Source: Holtermannia corniformis (Eukaryota; Basidiomycota; Tremellomycetes; Holtermanniales). Taken from it: a stretch of DNA of 64,000 bases. Location: assembly GCA_001599935.1 (NCBI GenBank), contig BCIJ01000005.1, positions 496,001 through 560,000 of the forward strand, given 5' to 3'. Numbering within the stretch: position 1 is the first letter of the stretch; the number at the start of each line of letters is the position of its first letter. The notes under the pieces were generated by a model. It saw only the letters and a list, made by a program, of their open reading frames with translations, had not been told where the DNA came from and did not search any database. This document shows, in pieces, positions 21,159-31,937 of this stretch. The translations under genes and the position numbers were made by a program.

Positions 21159-22122
21159 ATGCCTCCCAAGAAGCCCCAGATCAAACAGTGCCAGGTCTGC
21201 AAGCAGCATGAGTCAAAGTACAAATGTGCAACAAAGGGCTGTGGGACTCTCTAGTCAGTCGTCGAGGCGACCTACACTATTCAATGCTGAACGGCATGCA
21301 GTTGCTCGGTTGCATGCTATAAAGTCCACAAAGGTTGGTTCGGACCTCATCCTTGGGTAGAGATGGCGCTGACAAATAGGAGTAGAAGTGTGCAGTGGCC
21401 AGCACCCAACTCGTCCAGCGGTTCCAGAGCCGCCATCTGCATCTGAGACGACCGGGGTGCAAGATCACGACCGGCTCGAGCTCGCGCCAGAACCAATCGG
21501 TCCGTTCGCATTCACTCACAAGACCACAGCTCATCCTCTCAGTATCAGACCCAGCGGAAGACCTACCACCATTGTACCCATCGCACAAGAAACGTCGTCC
21601 GAACCTAGCCGAGCTCGAGCCCCTCCGCCCCCTCTCGTCCCTCTCGTGGCCTCCCGAACCCGATTCCAAGATCTACAATGATCCATTGACAAGAAACGAT
21701 CCGAAACCGCTACGACGCAGTGAGCTGATGGCCATCGGTTCGTCTACCGTCCGTCGTGCCAACCAGTCGTGCTGACTCAAAGCAACGCAGCCACCTCGCC
21801 TGAACTCCGCAAGAGCCTGGCGTCCGTCTCAACAGCACACCCCGATCCGACGCTTCCGACGCTCCCAGCGCTACTGAAAGCACTCGATAGTCTTCCTGAC
21901 GCCTCACAACGCTCCACGGCGCTCTCACGGATCCTAGGGCTCGATAGCTCGCACCTGGGGAAACGGCGCAACGGCGATGAAGCGTTCAAACTCGGGCCAG
22001 TGTGGATCGGCGAGCGGGAACGCGGGATGGTGAAGCGCTTTGCAGACGTCGTAGGTGGTGTGCTGGACGCTGAAAGTGGAGCGCGAGCGGCGGCGCGCGG
22101 TCAGGTCGAATGGGAGGTGTGA
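21159..22122 (+). CDS. HIT1: HIT-type zinc finger protein, ZNHIT3/Hit1-like
   Basis: Predicted 257-residue assembly factor for box C/D snoRNPs, acting in the nucleus with Rsa1/NUFIP. Five exons join in frame (introns 21254-21301, 21334-21379, 21500-21542, 21738-21790). The zf-HIT domain is at the N-terminus: MPPKKPQIKQCQVCKQHESK, CATKGCGTLYCSVACYKVHK, with paired Cys-x2-Cys and final His. The rest is less conserved but includes LRPLSSLSWPPEPDSKIYND and DPLTRNDPKPLRRSELMAI, then a C-terminal helical part ending RFADVVGGVLDAESGAR. Intron 3 was chosen because it restores the frame of the conserved LRPLSSLSWP block; the unspliced frame ends at 21681. A short finger with a long tail favours ZNHIT3/Hit1 over ZNHIT1/2/6. 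Confidence 0.85.
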
Positions 22123-22274
22123 TCTCACGGGGGTCGGTTTGTAGCTTAGCTCGGTTATGTTGTATTGCATCCTATCATGCGCAAGCCCATGATACACGGT
22201 CGGCTTCACGTCGGATGTCATCACAAAGCTACATCATCAAAGATACACGATCGTGAAAAGTCGTGAAAGTCGTA

Positions 22275-24585
22275 TCAAGGCGTCACAAACGCCGTATCGA
22301 GACCCTCGGAGTAATCCCAGATGACGATCCGCTGCAATCGTGTCAGTCTGTGCTATTCACCGTCTGGTGCGGAGTCGACCGACCGCATCGAGGCCCGAGC
22401 TGATCACGCGCAACTTGTCGCTCACGACGGCAAAGATCCGACCGGCGTGCGCCCCTCGTAGGTCCGTTAGCAGCCTGCCTGTCGAGCGCTGCCAGATCTA
22501 TTGGACCATCAGTATCAATACTGTGGTACCGGTGTACGCTTAACAGACAACTCACCTTGATGGACGAGTCATAGCTGCCCGTGACGACCACGTCCTGGCC
22601 CAAGTTGACGCTGCGCACGAGCTCGGTATGCCCGCGCTTCGGGCAGCGCGCACAGTCTTCTCCAGGGACGGCTGTAGCGCAGCAGCAGCTCGCCCAGAAG
22701 GTGGCATGCTCTTCTAGACCGACCGTGTGCTCCATCGGCTCGTCGACTTGTGCGCTTGCGCCTGGCAGCGCAGGAGCCTCGACGACATGGAACGATTTGA
22801 CGGTATAGTCGGATGAACCGGTCACGATCGTGCCCTTGATCCGGTTCAGGGTGTGGGACAGGGCGGGTACAGGCGCAGAGGAGAAATCAAAGTCGAGACT
22901 GGCGATCCCGCGTGTATGAGCTTCGAGGCTCGTGAGGAGATGACCGGTCTTGACGTCCCAGAGACGGATCGAGCGATCACCGGATGCAGAGACACTGCGG
23001 TATCAGCGTGTGAGCGATGCGAGCGGGATAGACTGACATGTAGTCTTGCGAGAGCCCGACGGCGTTGACGGCCGCACGGTGACCGTCAGGACTGTCGTCA
23101 CCACCAAGTACGAGCAGGGGCTCGAGCGTGTTGACATCGAATGTGCGAATCGTACGGTCTGAACTTGCGTGAGCGCCAGTAGCTACCAGCTGGAGATTGA
23201 CAAACCCTTTGAACAGCTCACGATCCGCTGCTCGTCAAAGCGCACACAGAGCACAGAGTCCCGATGCGCCTCGATGACATGCAGTGGCTCATCCGTCGCC
23301 TCGATATCCCACATGCAGATTCGACCATCACTGCCACCGCTGACGGCAATCACCCGTTTCTCCATCGCGTCACCGCGGTCCGAGCGCGGGCTGCCTGTCG
23401 CCTCAACAACGGGTCGCGACAGAATCTTGACTTGGAGCGTCAGCACGGACGATGTATGTCCGCCTAGGAAGATCTTGACAACGTGCGGCGTCGGCGTTGA
23501 GAGCGTCCACAGTCTAAGCGAGTGATCTCGACTGCCAGAGAGCAGCCAGTCGCGTGCAGACGTCATCATCGTCGGCTTGCATGCGTCGGCGTGAACCTCG
23601 CGCGGACCCGCCGGGCGCGGGAAGAACGCACTGAACACACGGTCATCGAATGGATCCTTGCACTGCCCGTGGCAATCGCGCAGCCGGGCGATCCGCATCG
23701 GATGGTGGATGAGCTGAAGGCAGTACACTGCCGCTTCGTGGCCTGCGAGACCGCCAGCTCGTGCTGACGAGATTGAATCGAGCAGCTTGGTGCGCGGAAT
23801 CCTGTCCTCTGCACCGAGCCTGCGCCTAAGGATCCGTTCGACCAGCCGCAGATGCTTGTAATTTGGCATCGGGCTCGGCGTCGGCAGCGCCAGGTGCGAC
23901 AATATAGGAGAGCAAGTACGTGTAGCGGGCAGACTTGTGCACATGGACCGCATGAAGCTGGGTAGCCCTCCGGCCGGGAGCTGTGCGCCGCGTTCCCAGA
24001 CTTGCGGTCGGACCCCACCCTGCATGGCGAATGGATCCGGCTCGCCGCTGTCAAGTCCCTCATCACGCGGCTGCTGACCCGGAGTAGACCGAGTCATGAG
24101 CAGCCGTTGAGTGTCGAGGTCGGCCCAGGTCGTGTGAGCGGCCAAGACTCTTGGTGTGCTCTCGTCACACAGTTGATGCCACATTGCTGGGGTTGTCAGT
24201 CGGCCTGGGTGCTCGGACAACACGCTACAGACCTTGATCATTGACCGCACGATGCCATGTTTTACTGACGAGTGCGCATGCTAGTAGGTCGTCCAGCTCG
24301 AGGTTCTTGAGAACGAGCACGGCTAGTTCGACCGGCAGTCCCTGTGCGTGTCAGTGCCGCTCTGGAGACGCAGGGTGTACTCACCCCCACGATATCCTTC
24401 TGCAGCCGGGCAGTCAGGTGTGCATGCAGGTCAACGACATCCTGCCTCGGCAACGTCAAAAGGAGGGCATAGGCCAAGTCTACGAGTGCGATGTGAGCGT
24501 TGCCACTGTGTTCATGTTCGCTCCCAGTGCATACCGCGCCGTTGATGCTGAGGGAGCAGCTTTGCCCACTGAGCGCCTGCAGCAT
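22275..24585 (-). CDS. F-box/WD40 protein, SCF substrate receptor
   Basis: Predicted substrate adaptor of an SCF ubiquitin ligase, Met30/beta-TrCP/Fbw7 type. N-terminal ALLLTLPRQDVVDLHAHLTA looks like the dimerisation helix that precedes the F-box in this group. The F-box reads LPVELAVLVLKNLELDDLLA then VSKTWHRAVNDQ across an intron. WD repeats follow: GHEAAVYCLQLIHH, DWLLSGSRDHSLRLWTLS, GHTSSVLTLQVKILSRP, AVSGGSDGRICMWDIEA, VLCVRFDEQRIVSCS, a repeat with VVTGSYDSSIK, LTDLRGAHAGRIFAVVSDKL, and a last exon RIVIWDYSEGLDTAFVTP, stop at 22275-22277. I took the ATG at 24585 (MLQALSGQSCS); in-frame ATGs up to 24696 exist but crowd the neighbour's stop. Several introns were not placed exactly. The Met30 or Fbw7 identity cannot be decided. 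Confidence 0.82.
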
Positions 24586-24658
24586 AGTCTTCCGCCATCG
24601 TGTGCTTGCCGACGACTGCACCGTCGCTCTCACCATGTACATCGCATTGGACTCTGTT

Positions 24659-24668
24659 GTTACGTAAC
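24659..24668. promoter_or_regulatory. GTTACGTAAC palindrome, bZIP-like site
   Basis: A perfect 10-nt palindrome with the TTACGTAA core bound by several fungal bZIP factors, 74 nt upstream of the preferred F-box/WD40 start. Chance occurrence is possible. Confidence 0.35.
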
Positions 24669-24744
24669 CGATTACAGCCAAACACCACTGCATCATCCAA
24701 CTCGTGCCATGCTACAGACTGCACTCGTACTCTCGGCGGGATCA

Positions 24745-26026
24745 CTACGACCCAGCAGGCCGCCTCAGCAGCACCGCGTCATCATCCATCTCATCCTCGG
24801 TCGAGTCGGATCCACCCTGGCCCTTGGGTCTCGGCTTGAGCTCCTCGTCGACAGTGGCGGCCGGCAGGGGCTTGTCAATGACTTTGGGTTCCGCACTGGG
24901 TTCCAGAGCTGTGGCCGTGGCTGACGACGCGGCTGCGGACGGTGGGGCGGGCGCTGAGATGTCGACGAGCGTGTTGAGCATCAGGTTGCGCGTGTCTTCG
25001 GCCAGCTTGGAGACGTCGGCACTGGTCAAGCCAGCGGTCGGGATAGGAGGGAGCACTGAGGACGTCAATGAAGAGCCTCTGATCGCGGTACCACCATTGC
25101 CCACCCTTGATCCTGAGCGTGCCGCGGTTCAACCGAGTTCGGCCATCGAACAGCCGATGATAGTTTTCACATACGACGGCGACGATGGGAACCTGAGCTT
25201 GCACGGCGAGATGGAACGCGCCCTTTTTGAACGGGAGCAGCGAGGGTTCAGCCTTGGAAGAACGAGTACCCTCGGGAAAGACCCAGAGTGAGATCTGCAA
25301 CGTCAGGGTCGGGCGGCAGGGTTGCTTAGACTGACCCCGCTCTTGCGCATGTCTTCGCCGGCTTGCTCCATCATCTTGACAGCGTCTTTACGGTTCTTGC
25401 GGTCGACAAAGACAGCACCAGACAGGGACACTGGTGTGAGTGTAAGCTGACATCTTGAGAGCGGTCGGCAAACGCACTGTACTGGCCGAGCAAGGGCGCC
25501 CACTTGAGTTCTTGTTTCGCCATGATAGCGGCCCGCTTTGGAAAGATGCGACCGAGGTAGAGGATATCGAGCGAGCTGTGGTGGTCAGCTTGGCTCGCTC
25601 GCGCTCTCTGCGAGATAGGGTTCATCACTCACGACTGGTGGTTGCCGACCAGGACTGCACTCTGCGGCTTGTCCGTCCCTGCCGTGAGCTGCTGCAGGTG
25701 TTCTTCGCCTTCGACTTCGAACGTGATCCCCAGCAGCGGGCTGCACGAGTAGTAGAAACTCCTCGCGACGAGATAGTTGATGTTCAAACGCTGTATGGCA
25801 GTCGTCAGCCTCGGCACCATCCTACCCTGGCAGCACCACGACGGACCTGACCAACGGCCGTCGCAAGGATACTGATCGTGACGCCCCAGACCGAGTTGAC
25901 GCCCAGCATGAGGAGGTAGATGGTCAGGTTGAACAGGAACTCGGGCGTACGGTACACGGCGCCGAGGAGGCCGAGCGCGGTGAACGCCAGCAGGGCGACA
26001 AAGCTGACTGCCTTGAGGATGCCCAT
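24745..26026 (-). CDS. SLC1: 1-acyl-sn-glycerol-3-phosphate acyltransferase (SLC1/PlsC type)
   Basis: ER membrane enzyme that acylates lysophosphatidate to phosphatidate in glycerolipid synthesis. The ATG at 26026 opens two hydrophobic segments (VSFVALLAFTALGLLGAVY and FLFNLTIYLLMLGVNSVWG). The acyltransferase block I is VLVGNHQS joined across an intron to SLDILYLGRIFPKRA, giving the N-H-x4-D catalytic motif. Block II is SGAVFVDRKNRKDA, block III is LWVFPEGTRSSK, then VPIVAVVCENYHRLFDGR gives block IV. After the enzyme core come VLPPIPTAGLTSADV and an acidic Ala/Ser/Pro tail ending at 24745. The tail of about 70 residues is longer than in yeast Slc1. Introns are short with CTGAC branch sites. 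Divergent from the GMF gene across 149 nt. Confidence 0.93.
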
Positions 26027-26175
26027 TGCGTTGTTGGCTCGCTCTGTAGCAGTGTGAGGGTGGGAGAGACCAAGAAGGACGGTTGGAAGGTGACGGTCGG
26101 TTGCTGCAGCCCGTCAGGGCGAGCGGTGGCGTCCAAGCTCAGCGGCCGTCACTGACTATAGCGACGACTGAGATC
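26027..26175. promoter_or_regulatory. 149-nt shared divergent promoter
   Basis: The SLC1-type gene (minus) and the GMF gene (plus) start 149 nt apart, so promoter elements must be shared or overlapping. No TATA box seen. Confidence 0.5.
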
Positions 26176-26896
26176 ATGGTGGGATCTGCACATTGCCGTA
26201 CCCTACTCGAAAGCTGACCACACCAGTCGCACACGGTCGATATCCCCCAAGGGCTCAAAGAGCAGCTCAAGGCGTTCCGGTTCAAGCACCGCACCGGGAT
26301 TGCTGCATTATCAGGTCTGTCCCGACACATGTCCCGGTATACAAGTTGACACGACCTAGTCAAGATTGTCAAAGCGTCCCTCAGCATGGCTGTAGATGAA
26401 GAGCTGACCGACCTCTCCGTCGAAGAGATTGCAGACGGTCTGTCTTCCGCCATGGTCATGGCCGAGCCTTGAGCTCACCCGCATCGCAGAACTCCCCGAG
26501 AACTCGCCTCGCTTCGTGATCCTCTCGCATGAGCTTGTGAGCCTGTAGCGCCCTTGAAACAGCAAGAGTAGGTGCTGACTTGAGCACAGACACACCGCGA
26601 CGGTCGGGTCTCGTACCCGTTAATCTTGATCAATTGGTCTGTATGCCGCGCGGCTGCGTACAATGTCGGTAGGCGCTAATGACTGTGTACAGGGCACCCA
26701 GCAGCTCCCCGACGGATCTCATGACCCTGCACGCTTCATCCCTCTCATTCTTCCAGCAGACGGCCGAGATTGCAAAGGTCAGCTCTGGCGCGGTTGCATT
26801 GATGCACAGAGACTGATGATCCAGGTGTTGGAGGTACGGGAAGGTGCCGAGGGCTTGACAAAGCAAGCTGTCGACGACAAGCTGCTTGCTGCTTGA
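26176..26896 (+). CDS. AIM7: Glia maturation factor (GMF/AIM7), ADF-H domain
   Basis: Predicted 139-residue cytoplasmic protein of the ADF-homology family that inhibits Arp2/3 nucleation and debranches actin. Seven exons: 26176-26178, 26227-26314, 26360-26437, 26490-26536, 26590-26636, 26693-26777 and 26825-26896. Exon 1 supplies only the ATG codon. The protein reads SHTVDIPQGLKEQLKAFRFK, IVKASLSMAVDEELTDLSVE, EIADELPENSPRFVILSHEL, THRDGRVSYPLILINW, then MTLHASSLSFFQQTAEIAK and VLEVREGAEGLTKQAVDDKL. The order matches GMF throughout, and length equals the family (about 138-142). Seven exons for 139 codons is high even for this genome. Confidence 0.93.
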
Positions 26897-27061
26897 TCAC
26901 CGCGTGGGTAGACAATGTCCTGAAGCGCGCCCCAGAGATGCATGGTTGTATGCGATCCTACAGCACAAGATCGAAATCCTGCCGTGCGGCCGCGCGAACC
27001 GGTGCCGAAGGGCTCGAGATTGCTTTATGTTTCCTGAACGCCGTCAGCTTCGGCCCTTCAT

Positions 27062-28584
27062 CTACACTTTGCAAACCGACTTCTCACCAGCCGCTTGGCT
27101 AGGGAACGACGCGAACAGATCGGGGTGTTTAGGATACGGCTGTTCGGCAAAGTACGGGTGCTGCCCTGCTTCTTCGGCTGAGAGCCTGCGGGATGGGTCA
27201 TAGCTCAGCAGGCGGGAAAGCAGGTGGAGGCCTTCGGACGAGAGGTATTTAAACTTTTGGCGGAGGGACGAGTAGCTGCAGATTGTCAGCGTACAGGAGC
27301 GAGGAGAAGTACGTGCACTCACACTGGCGCGACGGCATTCAGCGTCTTTGTGAGTGGCAGTAGTGAATACCCCGGCCAGATATCGTCATTCGGTTGACCG
27401 AGCAGCTTGAAGATCTATTCCCAAGCGTCATCAGCCCACCTGCCTGGACCTGTCTTGGTCCACTGACCCGACTTATCTGGTCGATCTCGCCTCTACCCGG
27501 GAACAGCGGTTCGTTTGCCAGTAGTTCGGCAAAGATACAGCCCACACTCCACATATCGACCGCGGTATCATACTCTTTCGCACCGAGCAACAACTCGGGC
27601 GCGCGGTACCACAGCGTGACAACGAGCTGGGTCATATCGCCTAGTGGGTCGCCGAATTTACGAGCGAGCCCGAAATCGGCGACTTTGAGCTGACCGCGGT
27701 TGTTCAACAGGAGATTTGACGTTTTGAGATCGCGATGCAGCTGTGGCAGGGTCAACTAGGGTATGGGATTGACAAGGGCACGCACGATCCAATTGGAGTG
27801 ACAATGAGCTATAGCGGAACAGAGTTGAAGCACGAGCGTTTTGACTTCGGATTGCTGGAAAGGATGCGGCATGTCTGCTAGTAGCGTCTTGAGATCGTGC
27901 TCGATGAATGGCATGACGATGAAGATTCTGTGCGCGCAGTATCAGCCTCGCATCAAGCTGCTTCAGAAGTACAACATACTGGTTCAACGTCTCACCAACG
28001 ACAATCTCACGCACCCCCACGACATTCTCATGGCTGCCCGCGACCATGAGCGCCATGACCTCTCTCAAGCTCGTGATTGGGAACCCATTCTTCTCTTCAT
28101 CCAACTTGAGCTTCTTCAACGCGTACACCCCGCCCGTTTCGTTACACCGTGCACGGAACACGATGCCATACGTGCCCTCTTCAATGTGGTTCAACCGCGT
28201 GTACGAGTATACGGAGCGGCAGGGGAGTAGTGGAGGGTGGGCTGAACGCGGGGGTGCCAGGCGCGAGCGTGGCGGTCTTGACGAGCGGTGAGCTAGTGTG
28301 GAGGGACCGGGACCAGGCTGGGAGGGCGGGGTAGCCGGGCGGGAGAGGGCGGACGGGGTTGTCGGAGCTGGAGCTGGTACCGGTGCCGGGTCCGGTGCTG
28401 CGACAGCAGCTGGTGTCGACACTACGAGCGAGTCGTCTGGCCGTCGAATCTTTTTCACCTTGACTGTGCGCTTCTTGATCGCTGTGCCTACTGGTGGTCC
28501 TTGTTCACTGTCGGACCCACCATCCCATTTCGAGCGCTTGCGGGGTGGGCTGCTGGCCTTTGGCGCCGAGACTGGTGATTGCAT
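27062..28584 (-). CDS. CDK11: Cyclin-dependent kinase, CDK11/PITSLRE type
   Basis: Nuclear Ser/Thr kinase of the CDK11 group, linked to transcription, splicing and mitosis. The ATG at 28584 gives a basic, Pro/Ala-rich N-terminus ([15 protein letters not shown], then [18 protein letters not shown]). The kinase has [20 protein letters not shown] (Gly loop), [14 protein letters not shown] (Lys), and FPITSLREV, the PITSLRE helix that names the family. [14 protein letters not shown] (catalytic loop), [20 protein letters not shown] (DFG), [18 protein letters not shown] and [20 protein letters not shown] follow, then [20 protein letters not shown]. Stop at 27062-27064. The N-terminal extension is shorter than in animals. 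Several introns were placed only approximately. The convergent GMF gene ends 165 nt away. Confidence 0.9.
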
Positions 28585-29033
28585 CGTGAGGATATCTTGA
28601 CCTCGCAATCTTCGCTGAGCTGGGATCCACTTGCGGCTTTGTACAAGCACAAAGTGGAGGATGCTCACCTAGGTTGTTCGTACGCTCCAGTCGATTGGCG
28701 TTGCTCGGGATTTGCTAGCGGCGTGCTTGGTCCTCGGGATTTTGGTCGCGGACGTCGGGCATCCTGCGCGCTCAGTCAATCATCTGATAGGTGTCAATCG
28801 GCAGAAACAAGTGCTTGGTGTGCGGTTAGATACCTGGCGAGATTGCGCCTCGGGCGGAAAGAGTCTCACGCTCAGCTGACTCACTTGATGCAATGCAATC
28901 GCTGCTCGACCAAAGCTCGGACTTTCGGGTACCCTAGTAATCCGACCCCGGGACCAAACTGAAACGCGTTCAAGATACCGTACGATTGCTTGTGCTCGAG
29001 TTTTGCAGTCCATTCGTTCGATCCTCACTCATC
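28585..29033. promoter_or_regulatory. Divergent promoter region, CDK11 / MVD1
   Basis: About 450 nt between two divergent starts. No TATA box or repeat recognised, and no coding content. Confidence 0.4.
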
Positions 29034-30351
29034 ATGGCAGAGGCAACAGCAACAGCGCCAGTCAACATTGCATGCATCAAGTCAGTCCTCCTTGCCTCCC
29101 AATCTGACCGCTCATTCACTGACATGGTTGTTCATCAGGTACTGGGGCAAGCGCGACACGGCGCTCATCCTGCCGACCAACCCCTCCCTGTCCGTGACGC
29201 TCGACCAGGATCACCTGAGATCAACCACGACGTCGCGCTGCGATGCGAGCTTTGCAGCGGGCGACCGGCTCTGGTTGAACGGCGTCGAGGAGACGATCAA
29301 GGACGGTGGCAGGTTGGCCGTCTGTATCCGTGAGCTGCGTGCGTGGCGGAAACAAGTCGAGGACAGGGACGCGAGCGCCGACAAGGTGAGTGTACAGAGC
29401 GCATGCAAGAGTTGCAAGAACTGACAAACTCGACAGCTGTCAACCTACCCGCTTCGGATCGCATCCTACAACAACTTCCCCACGGCCGCTGGCCTCGCTT
29501 CGTCCGCTTCTGGTCTCGCCGCGCTCGTTGCATCCCTCGCACAACTCTACGCTCTCCCTCAGACCCCATCTCAACTCTCCCTCATCGCACGCCAAGGGTC
29601 CGGCTCGGCCTGCCGCTCCCTGTTCGGCGGGTACGTAGCCTGGCGCGCCGGCGTCAAGGCCGACGGCTCCGACTCGTACGCAGACCAAGTCGCGCCTCAA
29701 TCGCACTGGCCCGAGATGCACGCTCTGATCTGCGTCGTCAGTGATGCGAAAAAGGGCACGTCCAGTACCTCTGGCATGCAGCGGACCGTGCAGACTTCCG
29801 AACTGCTCCAACACCGGATCCAGCACGTCGTACCGAAGCGCATGGCCGCGATCGAGACGGCGATCAAAGCACGCGACTTTGAAGCGTTTGCTCAGATCAC
29901 CATGCAAGACTCGAACCAGTTCCACGCCGTCTGCCTCGACACCTCGCCCCCCATCTTCTACCTCAACGACGTCTCAAAGGCCATCATTGCCGTCGTCGAG
30001 GAACTCAACATCGCCGCTGGGCGCCCGATCGCAGCCTACACGTTTGATGCGGGACCCAACGCCGTCATCTATGCGTTGGACAAGGACATCGCAACCGTCA
30101 TCAGCTTGATCGCGCGCTTCTTCCCGCAATCGCAGCCTTTCAGTGACCCGTTCAGCTTGTTCAAGGGCAAGGGCAAGCCTGAAGACGCATCGTTACCCGA
30201 TGGGTTCGATCCCAGCGTCGTGCGACAGGGCGGGTGGGAGCAAGACGCCGTCAAGAGCCTGATCCACACGCGGGTCGGAGACGGTCCGCGTGTCCTGCCA
30301 AAAGAAGACGGGCTGCTCACGCCCGAGGGGGTGCCAAAGGTCTTGGCTTAG
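29034..30351 (+). CDS. MVD1: Mevalonate diphosphate decarboxylase
   Basis: Cytosolic enzyme that makes isopentenyl diphosphate from mevalonate 5-diphosphate with ATP, the last step of the mevalonate pathway and so essential for ergosterol. Three exons (29034-29080, 29139-29385, 29437-30351) give 402 residues, close to the yeast enzyme (396). Motifs: VNIACIKYWGKRDTALILPT with NPSLSVTL at the N-terminus; the ATP loop SYNNFPTAAGLASSASGLAA (GHMP-type P-x3-G-L-x-S-S-A); RQGSGSACRSLFGGYVAWRA; and AYTFDAGPNAVIYALDK (third GHMP motif). Catalytic Asp falls in TFDAGPNA by family knowledge. The start is fixed by MAEATATAPVNIACIK. Nothing unusual. Confidence 0.97.
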
Positions 30352-30689
30352 GGTTCGATGTGGCTGTCTGTTAACTTGCATGCATAATGTTGCGCATCAG
30401 GGCTCTGCAACGGTCACATACGAAGATTCATCACGCGGGTATTCACAACAGATTCGTTTTCATCACAAAAGGCGGCAAGCACTTGGGGGTCGGTGTGGAG
30501 CAGAATGGGATGGATGCAGATTTCTTAGACGCGGAGAGAGGGGGCCAATATACGGGCGCAGAGAGATTGTACGTAACAGATGCAAGTGATCAGGCAGCCG
30601 CTGCAATAGTCAGATCAGCGATAGCCACACTAGCTTTAATTGACTCACGAGAACAAACGGACGTTGGACGCTGTACATGCTGTCGACTC
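30352..30689. other. Convergent intergenic region
   Basis: About 340 nt between convergent stops; it holds both 3' UTRs. Nothing recognisable. Confidence 0.4.
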
Positions 30690-31937
30690 TCAGTAGGCGT
30701 CATCAGCCGAATACTCGGCTTCAAGGTACGGCGCAACACCCATCACGTCCAACAAGTCGGGCATTTCGCAACCGGATTCAAAATCCGGCGATGACACCTC
30801 ATCACCTGCGTCCGGCGTATCCGGTGCCGTGTTCTCAAGCGCCAGCCCGAGGGCATTGTGGGTGACGCCGCTGTTGAACAGCATCCGCGCAGGAGGCTGG
30901 CTCCAGGGTTGCCCGCTCTGCCACGCCGCGCTCGGTACGGTCGCAAAGGCGTTGAACTTGACCGGCGTGACGGGACCACTGGGCGGTGAGAGCGACGTCG
31001 GAGGCGTGGAGTCAGCCGATTGGATGATGATGCTCTCTTGCGGGGACTGGGTAATAGCCATGGTCGAGCGCTGGAGTAGACCTGGGTTACCGGGGATGGG
31101 AAACGCTGTCGGCTGGCGTTGACTTGTGGATGCATTGACTGATGTCAACGCGCGAGCCGCCTTACGCCGCACGGGACTAGGGTCGGTACCGGCGCGCGCC
31201 GGATGGCGCGAGGTGGACATAGCACCTGCGCGTCGTACCGGGGTTGAGGGAGCGCCGACTTGGTTCACCGCGGTTTGGTGCACTGGAAGCCCAGGGCGCG
31301 CAACGTACGGATAACAGGGCGGTGCATTAGCCCAATCAACGTCGCTTGAGCCGCGGCGGGACCCAGTAGACATCGATGTAGTCACGGGTATCGGACGCCG
31401 CGATGTCATTGCAAAGTCCGCTTGCGGAGGCTTGCCATCCGGGATAGACAAGAAGGGGGAGCCGTGCGAAGGGACTCGGACCGGGTCGAGTGCGGTGCGA
31501 GATGCTTCGGGGAAGGGGAGCAGCGCCGAAGCCGGAAACGCCGTACCCACGTCGCGACCTGGACCAAGACCGACCTGTGAACTTCTTTGCCTCTTGTGGG
31601 CCTCCGGCTCCGACCCGTCGTGGTTGCGCTTGGAGACCGGCACACACTCGCGATGCAGCCGGGCAGCCCTCTCGTCAATCGTCGCCAAGTCAGCAAGTTC
31701 GCGTACAGTGTTCATATCTGGCGAGGCGTGTTTGGAGAATACCGAGGGTGAGGGAGGTTGTGCGGTCTCTCCTTGCCATCCATACCAGAATAGGATCTGG
31801 CCCTGGTGCTGCTGAATGGGCGGGACGGGCAGCGGTGGGCCCATCGGCGTCGACTGCGCGACACGCTGGAGCGTTTGCCACTCCTCACCGTGGGGCATGC
31901 CCTGGCCATAGCCATTCTCTTTTGAAGGGTCGAACAT
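30690..31937 (-). CDS. Unrecognised Pro/Ser-rich protein, intronless
   Basis: Uninterrupted frame of 415 residues, unknown function. Starts MFDPSKENGYGQGMPHGEEW. A short ordered-looking part is at about residues 75-95 (MNTVRELADLATIDERAARL). A possible nuclear signal follows (SEPEAHKRQRSSQ). The rest is low-complexity Pro/Ser/Thr with many S/T-P sites such as SRRPIPVTTSMS, APSTPVRRAG and GPVTPVKFNAF, and the C-terminus is acidic (DTPDAGDEVSSPDFESGCEM). The many SP/TP sites suggest phosphorylation by proline-directed kinases; that is inference. Codon use resembles its neighbours, which with the length supports a real gene. No membrane segment or repeat. Confidence 0.6.
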   Translation of the reverse strand: MFDPSKENGYGQGMPHGEEWQTLQRVAQSTPMGPPLPVPPIQQHQGQILFWYGWQGETAQPPSPSVFSKHASPDMNTVRELADLATIDERAARLHRECVPVSKRNHDGSEPEAHKRQRSSQVGLGPGRDVGTAFPASALLPFPEASRTALDPVRVPSHGSPFLSIPDGKPPQADFAMTSRRPIPVTTSMSTGSRRGSSDVDWANAPPCYPYVARPGLPVHQTAVNQVGAPSTPVRRAGAMSTSRHPARAGTDPSPVRRKAARALTSVNASTSQRQPTAFPIPGNPGLLQRSTMAITQSPQESIIIQSADSTPPTSLSPPSGPVTPVKFNAFATVPSAAWQSGQPWSQPPARMLFNSGVTHNALGLALENTAPDTPDAGDEVSSPDFESGCEMPDLLDVMGVAPYLEAEYSADDAY

